From assembly GCA_964419255.1 (NCBI GenBank), contig CAYQOU010000040.1, forward strand, positions 1 to 37,490: a stretch of DNA of 37,490 nt. Reading direction: 5' to 3'. The stretch comes from CAZPHU01 sp964419255 (GTDB lineage: Bacteria > Fibrobacterota > Chitinivibrionia > Chitinivibrionales > CAYFVL01). The first letter of the stretch is position 1. Each line of letters opens with the position of its first letter. The notes below the pieces were generated by a model. It was not told the origin of the DNA. It did no database searches and worked only from the letters and a program-made list of their open reading frames with translations. The position numbers and the translations under genes are program-made. Shown one piece after another: positions 25,862 to 35,040 of this stretch.

Positions 25862-26923
25862 CTAAAGAATAATCATCGCATCCCCATAACTGAAGAAACG
25901 ATATTCTTTTGCTACCGCTTCACCATATGCCTCAAGCACGGCTTCTCTGCCGGCAAAGGCGGATACAAGCATCAAAAGAGTGGATCGTGGCACATGAAAA
26001 TTGGTTATCAAACCATCGATTGCCCTGAAGTGATGCCCCGGGAAAATCATCAGACGGGTTGCTCCCCGGCCCGACTCGAGCTCCCCGCCCAGAGCACAAT
26101 GCTCAAGCACCCGTACTACCGTGGTTCCCACTGCTATTACCCTGCCCCCCATCTCTCTGGTATGATTTATCTCCGAAACTGTCTGCTGCGATAGCTCGTA
26201 GGTTTCCTCATGCATGGGATGCTTTTTGGGGTCCTCTTCGTTGACCGGACGAAAGGTACCGATACCCACATGAAGAGTGAGGGTGGAAACAGACACTCCT
26301 TTGAGCTTCAATCGCTGCAGAAGCTCATCGGTGAAATGAAGACCAGCAGTGGGAGCTGCAACCGATCCCGAATTTTGCGCATATACCGTCTGATAATTAT
26401 CTCGGTCGGATTGACCAGCCTCACGCTGAATATACGGCGGGAGCGGCACGCTTCCGTAAATTTCCAGAACCTCATCTATGCTCTTTATCGGGGTCTCGGG
26501 ATCCAGTACCACTCTCCTACTGCCATCGCGGTTTGATGCCTCTACAGTAAAACGCACCCGGTGGTCGGCATCCGCGATAAGAATGCTTCCCGTTTTACAT
26601 CGACGAGCCGGTTTGGTGATTATATCCCAGCAGCGCGCATCTATTCTTCTGGTGAAAAGAAGACCAAAGGCTCCACCGGTTTCTTTGTGACAGAACAGGC
26701 GGGCAGGAATTACTCGTGTATCGTTGAGAACCAGCCTGTCACCCGGCCGAAGGATATGCTCCAGATCCATAAACCGATGATGACTGACCGAACTATCCAT
26801 CCGATTGAGCCTCAGCATACGAGAGCTGTCTCTCTTGGAAATCGGCTCCTGGGCTATTAAATGTTTGGGAAGATAATAATCAAAATCGCTGGTGCGCAGG
26901 TTGCGCCTACATTCATTTTGCAT
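25862..26923 (-). CDS. queA: S-adenosylmethionine:tRNA ribosyltransferase-isomerase QueA
   Basis: A 353-residue QueA, which transfers and isomerises the ribosyl part of S-adenosylmethionine onto preQ1-modified tRNA to give epoxyqueuosine. Typical segments are the N-terminal FDYYLPKHLIAQEP, LVLNDTRVIPARL, YQTVYAQNSGSVAAPTAGLH, LHVGIGTFRPV and the C-terminal INFHVPRSTLLMLVSAFAG-like stretch with a T for the second residue. The length is normal. No other queuosine gene is in the window. It is divergent from the PHP-family gene, and its ribosome-binding site is weak. Confidence 0.97.
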   Translation of the reverse strand: MQNECRRNLRTSDFDYYLPKHLIAQEPISKRDSSRMLRLNRMDSSVSHHRFMDLEHILRPGDRLVLNDTRVIPARLFCHKETGGAFGLLFTRRIDARCWDIITKPARRCKTGSILIADADHRVRFTVEASNRDGSRRVVLDPETPIKSIDEVLEIYGSVPLPPYIQREAGQSDRDNYQTVYAQNSGSVAAPTAGLHFTDELLQRLKLKGVSVSTLTLHVGIGTFRPVNEEDPKKHPMHEETYELSQQTVSEINHTREMGGRVIAVGTTVVRVLEHCALGGELESGRGATRLMIFPGHHFRAIDGLITNFHVPRSTLLMLVSAFAGREAVLEAYGEAVAKEYRFFSYGDAMIIL

Positions 26924-27046
26924 AATACTTAAAAAATAAAGGGAATCGAATATGTTCTACAAGTATTGGCCGCAAGAACACAAAACGGTAACGGAGTTAT
27001 ATTTATCATCTATTCTTCATACCACTAAAGTAAGAAAATATACACC

Positions 27047-28657
27047 ATGGATAATTTCATTCTTCCTTCACTCCCTCTACTGTTTCTGTACGCGGAGACT
27101 CATTTCAGGTTTTTTCGCGGATTTCCCAGTCTTCTGTACCGTCATCAGCCGGAAATCATTTTCGATCTTCCCCGTCGCATAGAAACAGGATCAAAGCTTC
27201 CGGTGATGCTTCTTTTAAACGATATTGATAAATTTCCGGCGGAGGTAACTGAAATAAACATTAGCGCCACCAGAAAGGGACAAAGCAAAATCATCTTTTC
27301 CACATCATCCCCCCGAAATTTCATAATTGATCACCCTTTGGCTTTTCAAAGCACGGTCTTTCTGTTTTATGTTGATACTACACAGTATCCTGCCGGAGAT
27401 CTCTCGATCAATGCCACTGCACAGGTAAAGATCAAGGGTCGGAATCATTTGATTATAAACGATAATACACCGACATCTTCAAAATATGCATACACCTGCA
27501 GTATTTGCGATGATCCCCTGCCGGGAGCGCACTACTGCTCTTTTGGCGATGTTCACGTCCATTCGCAATATTCGCAGAGCCACGTGGAGTTCGGTCCTCC
27601 TGTTTCAATAATTGCCTTGTTTGCAAAAGAATACGGTCTGGATTTTGTCGGTATCACCGATCACTCATACGATCTATGCTGTGCGATGAAAAACTACCTG
27701 AAAATAGATCCGAATCTCTCACGATGGCATGATCAGAAAAAGAATATCGCTTCTCTCCATAATACCTTTACAATATTGGGTGGAGAGGAGATCTCCGCTC
27801 TAAACGGTCGCAACAGAGTGGTGCACCTGGGAGGATTGGGTTTACATGAGTACATTCCGGGCTCCCTTGATGGAGCACGACACAACCGTGGCAGACAAAA
27901 AAGTTTACATGTCTGCGAAGCCGTCGGCGGTATCAGGAGTCAGAGAGGCATCAGCTTTGCCGCTCACCCCGGCTCAAAGGCCGGAATATTGCAACGTTTT
28001 TTTCTTAAACGGGGTAACTGGCAGTTGTCAGATATACCCGATCAGCTGGATGCCTTTCAGGTGGTAAACAGCGGTTTTTCGAAAAGCTGGTACATCGGCA
28101 GGAATCTCTGGATCAGGGCGCTTCTAAACGGCAGAAGGCTGGCCCTTCTGGCCGGCAATGATGCTCATGGGGATTTCAACCGCTACAGGGCGATCGGGAC
28201 GCCCTTTATTTCGGTACACGAATCATTCGACCGGTATCTCTGCTTTGCCAGGACCGGTATCTACGGAAAACCCACGGATCAGCCGGGAATTCTGCAGGGA
28301 ATCAGAGACGGCAAAACATTTGTCACGACCGGCCCTTTCCTGACCATAAGCAGCTCTGACAGGATCGAAGATACGGTCATAGGCTCCTTTAGCCAAGCAA
28401 CGATCTTGCATGTTATCGGTCAAAGCAGCAAAGAATTCGGCCATCCGGTTGCGCTGCGTGTATTTCGGGGAGATTTGCGGCTAAAGCGGGAGAAAATGAT
28501 TCTCTATACGCCCCTGAAAGCAAATACTCTGGAGGCATCCTCGCAGATCAGACTCCAAGGCAATCAGCCACGAGCCGGATATATTCGAGCGGAACTGGTC
28601 TGCAGAAAAGAAAACGGAGAAGAAACCATGGCAGCGACAAGCCCAACTTTTATCTAG
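27047..28657 (+). CDS. PHP-domain metal-dependent phosphoesterase
   Basis: A 536-residue protein. An N-terminal ~160-residue beta-rich region of unknown kind precedes a PHP domain: FGDVHVHSQYS from about residue 165 (H-x-H), FVGITDHSYD, ILGGEEIS, SFAAHPGSKAG and LLAGNDAHGD, which together supply the metal-binding His and Asp residues. The last ~120 residues after TFVTTGPFLTI are again beta-rich. The three-part layout is like CehA/McbA-type PHP hydrolases (phosphate or carbamate ester cleavage). It is not polymerase-associated. No signal peptide is obvious, though the first residues are hydrophobic. Its stop is eight bases from that of flgI (convergent). Confidence 0.82.
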   Translation: MDNFILPSLPLLFLYAETHFRFFRGFPSLLYRHQPEIIFDLPRRIETGSKLPVMLLLNDIDKFPAEVTEINISATRKGQSKIIFSTSSPRNFIIDHPLAFQSTVFLFYVDTTQYPAGDLSINATAQVKIKGRNHLIINDNTPTSSKYAYTCSICDDPLPGAHYCSFGDVHVHSQYSQSHVEFGPPVSIIALFAKEYGLDFVGITDHSYDLCCAMKNYLKIDPNLSRWHDQKKNIASLHNTFTILGGEEISALNGRNRVVHLGGLGLHEYIPGSLDGARHNRGRQKSLHVCEAVGGIRSQRGISFAAHPGSKAGILQRFFLKRGNWQLSDIPDQLDAFQVVNSGFSKSWYIGRNLWIRALLNGRRLALLAGNDAHGDFNRYRAIGTPFISVHESFDRYLCFARTGIYGKPTDQPGILQGIRDGKTFVTTGPFLTISSSDRIEDTVIGSFSQATILHVIGQSSKEFGHPVALRVFRGDLRLKREKMILYTPLKANTLEASSQIRLQGNQPRAGYIRAELVCRKENGEETMAATSPTFI

Positions 28658-28665
28658 CAATCGAT

Positions 28666-29811
28666 CTACATGATAACCAGTTGTGCCTGCAAAGCCCCTG
28701 CCTCCTTTAGAGCCTGAAGAATGGCGATAACATCCCGTGGAGCGACCCCCAGGGAGTTGAGGGCCTGGGCCAAATCTGACACGGTAGTCGTCTCATCGAG
28801 TACAACCATCTCCATATCGGTCTCTTCCACCACCTGCTGAGGATTGGGAACCACGGCCGTCTGTCCTGGAGTAAAGGGCTGCGGCTGAATAACCTCGGGG
28901 ACATTCACTATCTCCACTTTCACCCCGCCGTGGGTAACCGCTACGGCAGAAATACTTACCCGGCCACCGGCCACAATCGTTCCGGTACGTTCATTTACCA
29001 CAACACGTGCGGTATTGGAGACCTCGAATGTTACGTTTTCCACCTGCGCGATAAACTCCGCCAGATTTGCCTGCCCGTTTACCGGATCACTTCTGACTAT
29101 CTCATAGTTCAACTCGACCGTTGAGGCATCCAGCGCTTGAGCAACAGGAGAATTGTATTGATCGGCAAAAAGCTGGTTTATTGACCTGGCCATTGATACC
29201 GCAGAGGAGAAATCGGGTACCGAAAGTGATATGGAAAGATCGTCACCGGAAAAATCTGAAAAGTCGTATTCATGCTGAACTATAGCACCATCCGGTATAC
29301 GCCCCACCAACACATGATTCTTCTTTACCCGACTCAATCCCCTGTTACGGATATCGTATCCGCCGGTTGCAAGTGGCCCCTGCGCACTGGCATATACGAC
29401 TCCGCTTGGCCCCTGCAGAGGAGTAAGGATGAGTGTGCCGCCCTCCAGGCTTGCGGCATCACCTAAAGAGCTGACAGTAATGTCAAACCGTGTGCCTTTT
29501 CTCTTGAAAGGATGCAGATTACCGGTGACCATGACCGCGGCCACGTTACGCACCCGCATGGTACGATCGGGTAGTTCGACACCCATATTCTTAAGCATAT
29601 TTGCGATGGTCTGTTCGGTGAAAATGGTTTGGGTGCGGTCGCCGGTACCCGCAAGACCCACCACCAATCCGTATCCAAACAGCTGCACATCCTGGAGGCC
29701 GCTGATGGATGCGACGTCTTTTATCCGGACCTGCTGTTGAGCCCACACCTCCAGGCTACTCAAAATGATACTGGCAACCACAATCATACAGAACACGGCA
29801 TTTCTGGTCAT
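28666..29811 (-). CDS. flgI: Flagellar P-ring protein FlgI
   Basis: A 381-residue protein with a signal peptide (first ~24 residues, ending AQQQVRIKDVASI). The family blocks LFGYGLVVGLAGTGDRTQ, FTEQTIANMLKNMGV, VRNVAAVMVTGNL and the C-terminal DLAQALNSLGVAPRDVIAIL are present. FlgI forms the ring in the peptidoglycan layer around the rod. GGGAAG lies 6 bases before the ATG, and a sigma-54-like element is about 53 bases upstream. It usually follows flgH directly. Here it is separated from flgH by an opposite-strand protease gene and has its own promoter. Confidence 0.97.
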   Translation of the reverse strand: MTRNAVFCMIVVASIILSSLEVWAQQQVRIKDVASISGLQDVQLFGYGLVVGLAGTGDRTQTIFTEQTIANMLKNMGVELPDRTMRVRNVAAVMVTGNLHPFKRKGTRFDITVSSLGDAASLEGGTLILTPLQGPSGVVYASAQGPLATGGYDIRNRGLSRVKKNHVLVGRIPDGAIVQHEYDFSDFSGDDLSISLSVPDFSSAVSMARSINQLFADQYNSPVAQALDASTVELNYEIVRSDPVNGQANLAEFIAQVENVTFEVSNTARVVVNERTGTIVAGGRVSISAVAVTHGGVKVEIVNVPEVIQPQPFTPGQTAVVPNPQQVVEETDMEMVVLDETTTVSDLAQALNSLGVAPRDVIAILQALKEAGALQAQLVIM

Positions 29812-30241
29812 CTACACTTCCCTGCTTTTTCGGTGTATGAAATTCATTTTCCATCCGGTATTAAGCATACCCTGTGCCGAAAGAATGGATCTGTGGTGTA
29901 AAATGCTGATATCTCAGGCATTTACACAATTTTGTTTCATGTACATTAGCGGTTTGCAACGGTATTTTCCTGCCGCCTGGGTGGAATTTTTTGCCCCCTG
30001 CCACGATGAAGAGAGGCAAAAAGATCTGCCTGTGGCATATGCTTTGCATTTTTAATCTTTCACAAAGAGGTCACAATTTTTTCTGCAAGGAAAGGAACTG
30101 ATCTGAGCAAAACCAAAGCATTAATTGCAGCCGTTTTTGTTACATGCATTCTCTCCGATCCGGCTCCGTCCAGAGGGAGCTGTGTTTTATATCGGCAGAG
30201 CCGCAATATGCACAAAAGTCATTGTCAAAAGGCAGGTTACC
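29812..30241. other. Divergent spacer flgI / protease
   Basis: It contains the flgI sigma-54-like element (29864-29879) on the - strand and the ribosome-binding site of the protease gene (AGG before 30242). The rest shows no gene. Confidence 0.6.
29864..29879 (-). promoter_or_regulatory. Sigma-54-type promoter upstream of flgI
   Basis: On the - strand CGGCACAGGGTATGCT has GG (29878-29877) and GC (29866-29865) exactly 10 bases apart with GGCAC and TGCT conserved. The predicted start lies about 40 bases before the flgI ATG. Confidence 0.55.
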
Positions 30242-32407
30242 ATGAGAAGGATACTCTATACAGCGATATGTCTAATAACCGCAGCTGCTGCTGCATCTGC
30301 GCAACTGGTCCCCCGCGAGACCGTCGAGCGAATAAAGGATGCGACCGTGTATATCGAAGTCAAACGGGTTTTTTCGCTCAGTGGAGAGGTGGTCAGCACC
30401 TCGGGCACCGGCTTTTTTATCTCCTCCAACGGCCATATCGCCACCAGCTATCATGTGGTAGAGCCGATGGTCTCCATCTATAACCTCGGGTTTCCTGCCC
30501 CGGTCACAGAGATCAAAGCCGTCAGAAACAGCGGCAATCCCAATCATAAGGTATTAGACGCAAAGCTTCTTTTTGCCGACAAGGAAAACGATCTGGCGAT
30601 TCTTGGCACAGACGTACAAAACAGTACACCGCTGGAGTTTGGATCGCCCGATGAGCTGATCGAAACGACCCCGGTTTGGATTTTCGGCTTCCCCTTCGGA
30701 GAAACGTTTTCTGTTCTTCAGCGGGGGCCAGAGATCACGGTCAGCCGCGGAACCATCTCTGCGATGCGACACGATGACCGTGGTCACCTGGAGTCGATTC
30801 AGATAGATGCAGGGGCCAATCCCGGAAACAGTGGCGGACCGGTGGTGGATGACAGCGGCAACGTGCTTGGTATCATGAAACAGATCATACAGGATACGCG
30901 AATGAGCTTTGCGGTTCCGGTCACCTTTCTCAAGGAGATGACCAAAAACGTTTCCTTCGAGAGAAGCTCAGGACTAAAAGCCCAACTGACAATTCTCTCC
31001 TCCAACGGAGGGCAGCTGTACCTGGATTGGGATTCGGTTGGTAGTCTGCCGGTAAGGAATCTGGAGATGACACCGGGATGGAAAACTTTAACGGTGATGC
31101 GAAAAGGTCACGAATCCTGGTTCCTGCAAGACAAGTTTCTACAAAAAGATACCATACGAGTCGATCTGAGGCTCCAGGGAAACATCTCTCTTATCAGCAA
31201 CAGGCCCAAGGGGCCCGCACCGCAATGTTTTCCCAAGACTCCGGAGCTGGAAGGATATTCGGAGTACACGAAAAAGTCAATGTTTGCCGAAGATTTCGCC
31301 AATCAGGAGGTGTTGGCCGACTGGGAGCAGTATACCGACGGAGACGAGAAAAGAACCTGGTTTGTGGATGGCGGCAAGCTGCAGCAATTCGAGAGCAATG
31401 AGAACCTTCACGCCATTCATGCAGGCGATACGTCGTGGCAAAATTACATGGTCGAAGCAAGAGTACGGATAACCGATTCTCATGATGACAGCAGAGCCGG
31501 AATAGTTTTCCGTGCCACCGATGAGGGCTTTTATCTGCTGAGAATACATCGGGGGACCAACATCGCACAGCTGGCCTATCATTCGACCAGACCCTTTGGC
31601 TGGTTTGTGATCAAACAGAAACAACTCAGCCGGCCCGTCGCAGATATCTGGCACACTCTGACAGCGGTGGTCAGCGGCGACACCATACACGCCTATGTCG
31701 ATGGCGAATGTGTATTCTCCTCCTTTGCCCAATTTGGCAATAAAGGACGCGTCGGTTTCTATTCGGTGGAGAGTATCGCACTATTTGATAATTTGGCCGT
31801 ATACAAACTCCCCGACTCACCTCCCAGATCCATCGCCAACAAAAAACCGGAGATCATCTCGTACTGGTTTACCGATTATTTCAACCTGGAATCCACCTGG
31901 TGGTTTCAGTACACCTCCGAGGATACGCTATCGGCTTCACCCTGGCAGTTTAGTGATGCTGGTGTAGCTCAACCCTATAACGACGATGTATCACGTTTCT
32001 CCGAATTTACCCGCTACCGATTCGATGATTTTTCGATGGATCTCATCCTGTCCCTAGGCCAGGGCCGTGGCAATGGTAAATTCTCCATAATCTTCCGTAA
32101 GGACGAAAATGGCCATGCCGAGTTACGTTTTTCAAAACAGCAAATGACGGTATCGGTCATTTCGGTCAAAAGAGGAGAGCAAAAGGTGCTGTATGAATCT
32201 GCCCTGCCCATGGATTTTTTCGACAACACCGACAGACTACTACTTGCTGTCCACGGTAAGACTCTGTTACTAAGCACTACCGATGGCGTTTTGATGCAGT
32301 TTGCGGATAGGAACCTGCCCGAGGGCCCCGGAAAACTGCTCATCGAAACATTGGAGGTACAAACGGTTCTTCATCAGATGACGATATCATCGTCGGAACC
32401 GAAATAA
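30242..32407 (+). CDS. Secreted trypsin-like serine protease with C-terminal beta-sandwich domains
   Basis: A 721-residue protein with a Sec signal peptide (residues 1-20, cut after ASA). Residues of about 30-240 form an S1C/HtrA-like trypsin domain with catalytic His71 (ATSYHVVEPM), Asp117 (ENDLAILG) and Ser197 (GANPGNSGGPV). No PDZ domain is visible. Two similar beta-rich regions follow: about 345-535 (FAEDFANQEVLADWEQ through SIALFDNLAVYKL), like laminin-G or DUF1080 folds, and about 545-715, a more divergent one. The ATG at 30242 is chosen over an upstream frame start by AGG at 6 bases and the signal peptide. It lies between flgH and flgI on the opposite strand. A flagellar or envelope quality-control role is conjecture. 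Confidence 0.82.
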   Translation: MRRILYTAICLITAAAAASAQLVPRETVERIKDATVYIEVKRVFSLSGEVVSTSGTGFFISSNGHIATSYHVVEPMVSIYNLGFPAPVTEIKAVRNSGNPNHKVLDAKLLFADKENDLAILGTDVQNSTPLEFGSPDELIETTPVWIFGFPFGETFSVLQRGPEITVSRGTISAMRHDDRGHLESIQIDAGANPGNSGGPVVDDSGNVLGIMKQIIQDTRMSFAVPVTFLKEMTKNVSFERSSGLKAQLTILSSNGGQLYLDWDSVGSLPVRNLEMTPGWKTLTVMRKGHESWFLQDKFLQKDTIRVDLRLQGNISLISNRPKGPAPQCFPKTPELEGYSEYTKKSMFAEDFANQEVLADWEQYTDGDEKRTWFVDGGKLQQFESNENLHAIHAGDTSWQNYMVEARVRITDSHDDSRAGIVFRATDEGFYLLRIHRGTNIAQLAYHSTRPFGWFVIKQKQLSRPVADIWHTLTAVVSGDTIHAYVDGECVFSSFAQFGNKGRVGFYSVESIALFDNLAVYKLPDSPPRSIANKKPEIISYWFTDYFNLESTWWFQYTSEDTLSASPWQFSDAGVAQPYNDDVSRFSEFTRYRFDDFSMDLILSLGQGRGNGKFSIIFRKDENGHAELRFSKQQMTVSVISVKRGEQKVLYESALPMDFFDNTDRLLLAVHGKTLLLSTTDGVLMQFADRNLPEGPGKLLIETLEVQTVLHQMTISSSEPK

Positions 32408-32461
32408 TTGTACAGATAAAGTACACATAAAGTGTGGAGATTCGCATACTTAAAGATTTAA

Positions 32462-32490
32462 AAAAAGGCGCTTTTGCATAGCGCCTTTTT
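32462..32490. terminator. Bidirectional intrinsic terminator
   Basis: AAAAAGGCGC (32462-32471), 9-base loop, GCGCCTTTTT (32481-32490). The T-rich ends on both strands let it stop the protease transcript (+) and the flgFGAH transcript (-). Confidence 0.88.
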
Positions 32491-32669
32491 CTCCAGTGCA
32501 TTAGAGCCCGTTGGGATCAAAATTAATTCCGTCATATTATCGATTTGCCTTTTTGGACTGCTCCGTTCAGTGGGGACAGCGCTCTAAGTTGCTGTTTGCC
32601 GCATGGCAGACAGCAAGATCTTCGGGCAAATCAGGACAGGCGGCACGTACTAAACCACAATATCAGCAG

Positions 32670-33239
32670 TCAAAAAATCCAATTCAGAAAACGTGAAAGC
32701 AGCCCGGGACGGGAACCTTCATGAACAGTACCTTTACCCGAATAGTTAATCTGAGCGTCGGCGACATTGTAGGAGTATACGATATTATTCGAGCCGATAT
32801 CTTCCGGTCTGACCACACCCGATACTTTGATAATTTCTTTCTCATTATTAATTTCAACGACTTTGCTTCCTTCAATCATCAGGTTTCCGTTATCCAGCAC
32901 CTGGGTAACCCGTGCCGAAACCCGTGCGGCCAAGTTCCCTTCCCTGCTTGTACCCGCGTCCCCTTCAAAGCCGTGATTGATGCCCCCGGAGACTCCGAAT
33001 TCGGGCGCAAAATCAAGGGCCCCCGTACCGCGAACGCCATCCACACCGTAACTTTTCCCCTTGCTCGTGTTGGTGCCGCTTTTACTTCCAGCCTTAGCCT
33101 CTTCCACAATGATTACAGTCAGGATGTCATCGTTTTTCATCGCACGATGATCGGTGTATAGACTGTAAACCTGCTCGGAGTAAGCCATGTAAGAAATTGA
33201 TAGCGTAAGTACTAGAACCACCTTCATAACCGCCTTCAT
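32670..33239 (-). CDS. flgH: Flagellar L-ring protein FlgH (cysteine-free)
   Basis: A 189-residue FlgH, the outer-membrane ring of the flagellum. Typical blocks are VYSLYTDHRAMKNDDILTVI, VIVEEAKA-like sequence, ARVSARVTQVLDNGNLMIEG, KEIIKVSGVVRPEDI and NYSGKGTVHEGSRPG near the end. The protein has an N-terminal hydrophobic signal segment but no cysteine anywhere, so it cannot be lipidated the way classical FlgH is. It is also shorter than the ~220-230 residues usual for the family, the missing part being at the N-terminus. It overlaps flgA by four bases. Confidence 0.93.
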   Translation of the reverse strand: MKAVMKVVLVLTLSISYMAYSEQVYSLYTDHRAMKNDDILTVIIVEEAKAGSKSGTNTSKGKSYGVDGVRGTGALDFAPEFGVSGGINHGFEGDAGTSREGNLAARVSARVTQVLDNGNLMIEGSKVVEINNEKEIIKVSGVVRPEDIGSNNIVYSYNVADAQINYSGKGTVHEGSRPGLLSRFLNWIF

Positions 33240-34213
33240 AAAGCCCCCTTCATCGACATAACAACGTGACCTTCCCCGGCAATCTCAACGCGAACCAGCT
33301 TTTGTGTCTGAATGTTTTCTACCCAGATGCTCTCACCCCGTTTTCCCGATTCCCGTGCCCGCGCTGGAACCGAAATCCGTATAGCATCGGTAGCGAGCCT
33401 GATATACACCTGCTCCCCCTTTCTTACCACCGGCTTTTCTTTGACCATCATATGATTCAAAACACTGCCTTCCCGTACCATCCGTGCGCATCGCATACCG
33501 ATAACAGCCGAGACATCCCTAAAAGGGTCATACCGCATCCGGGTGATATCGACTCGCTCGATGCGTACATCCCCCGGTGATATGATCCGCTCTCTTTGGA
33601 TCGGGCGGTTTGCCACAACAACCGGAGCTTTTACCTTTATTCGGCAGGTAAATGCAACATTTTGGACGTTACCCTCATGAATGATACGCATTTTCAGCTG
33701 AACCGGACCATGGGAAAATGGATTCTCCAGCCCATCCACTTCGACTCGAAAAGACTTATCCAGAACGATGAATGGTTTTTCTTCGATTTCGCAAATCCAT
33801 TCATCCGGTTTCCAGTTTAAGTTTTCTTTCAGATAGGCATGTATCTCCTGTTCAAACTCCGCGCAGTTGTGCCGTCGAAAACGGGTGCTAACCCTCACTC
33901 TGGCTGATTTTAGAACGTTGATACGGATATTGCTGAACCGTGACTCGACAAAGTGATGTATAGCATCATTGCCGTTGACGAGTCTGGAATACCCCGGAGG
34001 TGCAGCCTGTCCAACCGCCACCCTGCCGATCTTCTTGGTCAGTGCGGCGTTTTCACTCTGGATATCGGCAACATCTTCGAGATAAATAACAGTATCATTT
34101 ACCGCTGCCGAATCCCGAAAACGAACGTTTACCGATTCGGCTCCCGCAGCTGAATGAATTCCAGAGAAAATCGTGGCTGTTATGAGAAAAGTTTTTAGCT
34201 TTTTAACCATCAT
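33236..34213 (-). CDS. flgA: Flagellar P-ring assembly chaperone FlgA
   Basis: A 325-residue protein with a signal peptide (to about residue 25, HSAAGA). The C-terminal half holds the SAF/FlgA-like domain: APVVVANRPIQRERIISPGD, VRIERVDITRM, then GMRCARMVREGSVLNHMMVK and KPVVRKGEQVYIRL. FlgA is the periplasmic chaperone for FlgI. It lies three bases from flgG and overlaps flgH by four bases, so all belong to one transcript. It is longer than the ~220-residue enterobacterial FlgA because of an N-terminal domain. Confidence 0.9.
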   Translation of the reverse strand: MMVKKLKTFLITATIFSGIHSAAGAESVNVRFRDSAAVNDTVIYLEDVADIQSENAALTKKIGRVAVGQAAPPGYSRLVNGNDAIHHFVESRFSNIRINVLKSARVRVSTRFRRHNCAEFEQEIHAYLKENLNWKPDEWICEIEEKPFIVLDKSFRVEVDGLENPFSHGPVQLKMRIIHEGNVQNVAFTCRIKVKAPVVVANRPIQRERIISPGDVRIERVDITRMRYDPFRDVSAVIGMRCARMVREGSVLNHMMVKEKPVVRKGEQVYIRLATDAIRISVPARARESGKRGESIWVENIQTQKLVRVEIAGEGHVVMSMKGAL

Positions 34214-34216
34214 CCA

Positions 34217-35005
34217 TTACCGTTTGAGATTATTGACCATCTGCAGCATCTCTTCAGAGACCTGTATAGATTTCGAAACGATTTCAAACGCACGCTGGGC
34301 TGAGATCATACCGACCATCTCCTCCACAACCTGCACGTTGGACGCTTCCACATATTGCTGCATTATGGTACCGGTTCCCTCTTCCCCAGGATACGTTAAC
34401 ACCGGATCTCCGGAGGCATCCGTCACGGCATAAACGTTGTTGCCCAGAGCTTTCAAGCCTGCAGGATTGACAAACTTTGCAAGCTCAAGCTGTCCGATCT
34501 CGGTGAGATGTTCATCCCCGGGCATGATGACAGAAATGCGTCCATCTTCAGTAACCTCAATCTCCTGTGCCCCCTGAGGAACCGCGGTCTGAGGGAAGAC
34601 GGGAAAACCGCTCGCATTTACGATTGTTCCGTCGCTGGATAGCTTAAACTCGCCGTCGCGCGAATAGACGATACTTCCATCCGGCATACTGATCTGAAAA
34701 AAGCCCTCACCATTTATTGCGAAATCCATCGGGTTAGCGGTTTGATTTACGGATCCCTGCTGAAACACCTTGTGTACCGCCCCGGGTTTGACCCCCAACC
34801 CGACCTGAATGCCGGAAGCCGACATTCCTCCCTCGACATTGCGAACACCAGGCTCCCGCAGAGTCTGGTACATCAGCGTCTGAAACTCTATCTTGGATCG
34901 CTTGTATCCGTTCGTATTGACGTTGGACAGGTTGTTGGAAATCGTATCCATGTAGAGTTGTTGAGCCTCCATGCCGGTAGCCGCGGTATACATCGAACGA
35001 ATCAT
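34217..35005 (-). CDS. flgG: Flagellar distal rod protein FlgG
   Basis: A 262-residue rod protein. The N-terminal MIRSMYTAATGMEAQQLYMD and SNNLSNVNTNGYKRSKIEFQ, the central DFAINGEGFFQISMPDG, and the C-terminal VQVVEEMVGMISAQRAFEIV with SKSIQVSEEMLQMVNNL are diagnostic. It has the length expected of FlgG. It follows flgF after 35 bases. Confidence 0.96.
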   Translation of the reverse strand: MIRSMYTAATGMEAQQLYMDTISNNLSNVNTNGYKRSKIEFQTLMYQTLREPGVRNVEGGMSASGIQVGLGVKPGAVHKVFQQGSVNQTANPMDFAINGEGFFQISMPDGSIVYSRDGEFKLSSDGTIVNASGFPVFPQTAVPQGAQEIEVTEDGRISVIMPGDEHLTEIGQLELAKFVNPAGLKALGNNVYAVTDASGDPVLTYPGEEGTGTIMQQYVEASNVQVVEEMVGMISAQRAFEIVSKSIQVSEEMLQMVNNLKR

Positions 35006-35040
35006 ATCTTCTCTCCTGTTAAGGCGGTATCTACCGTGTT

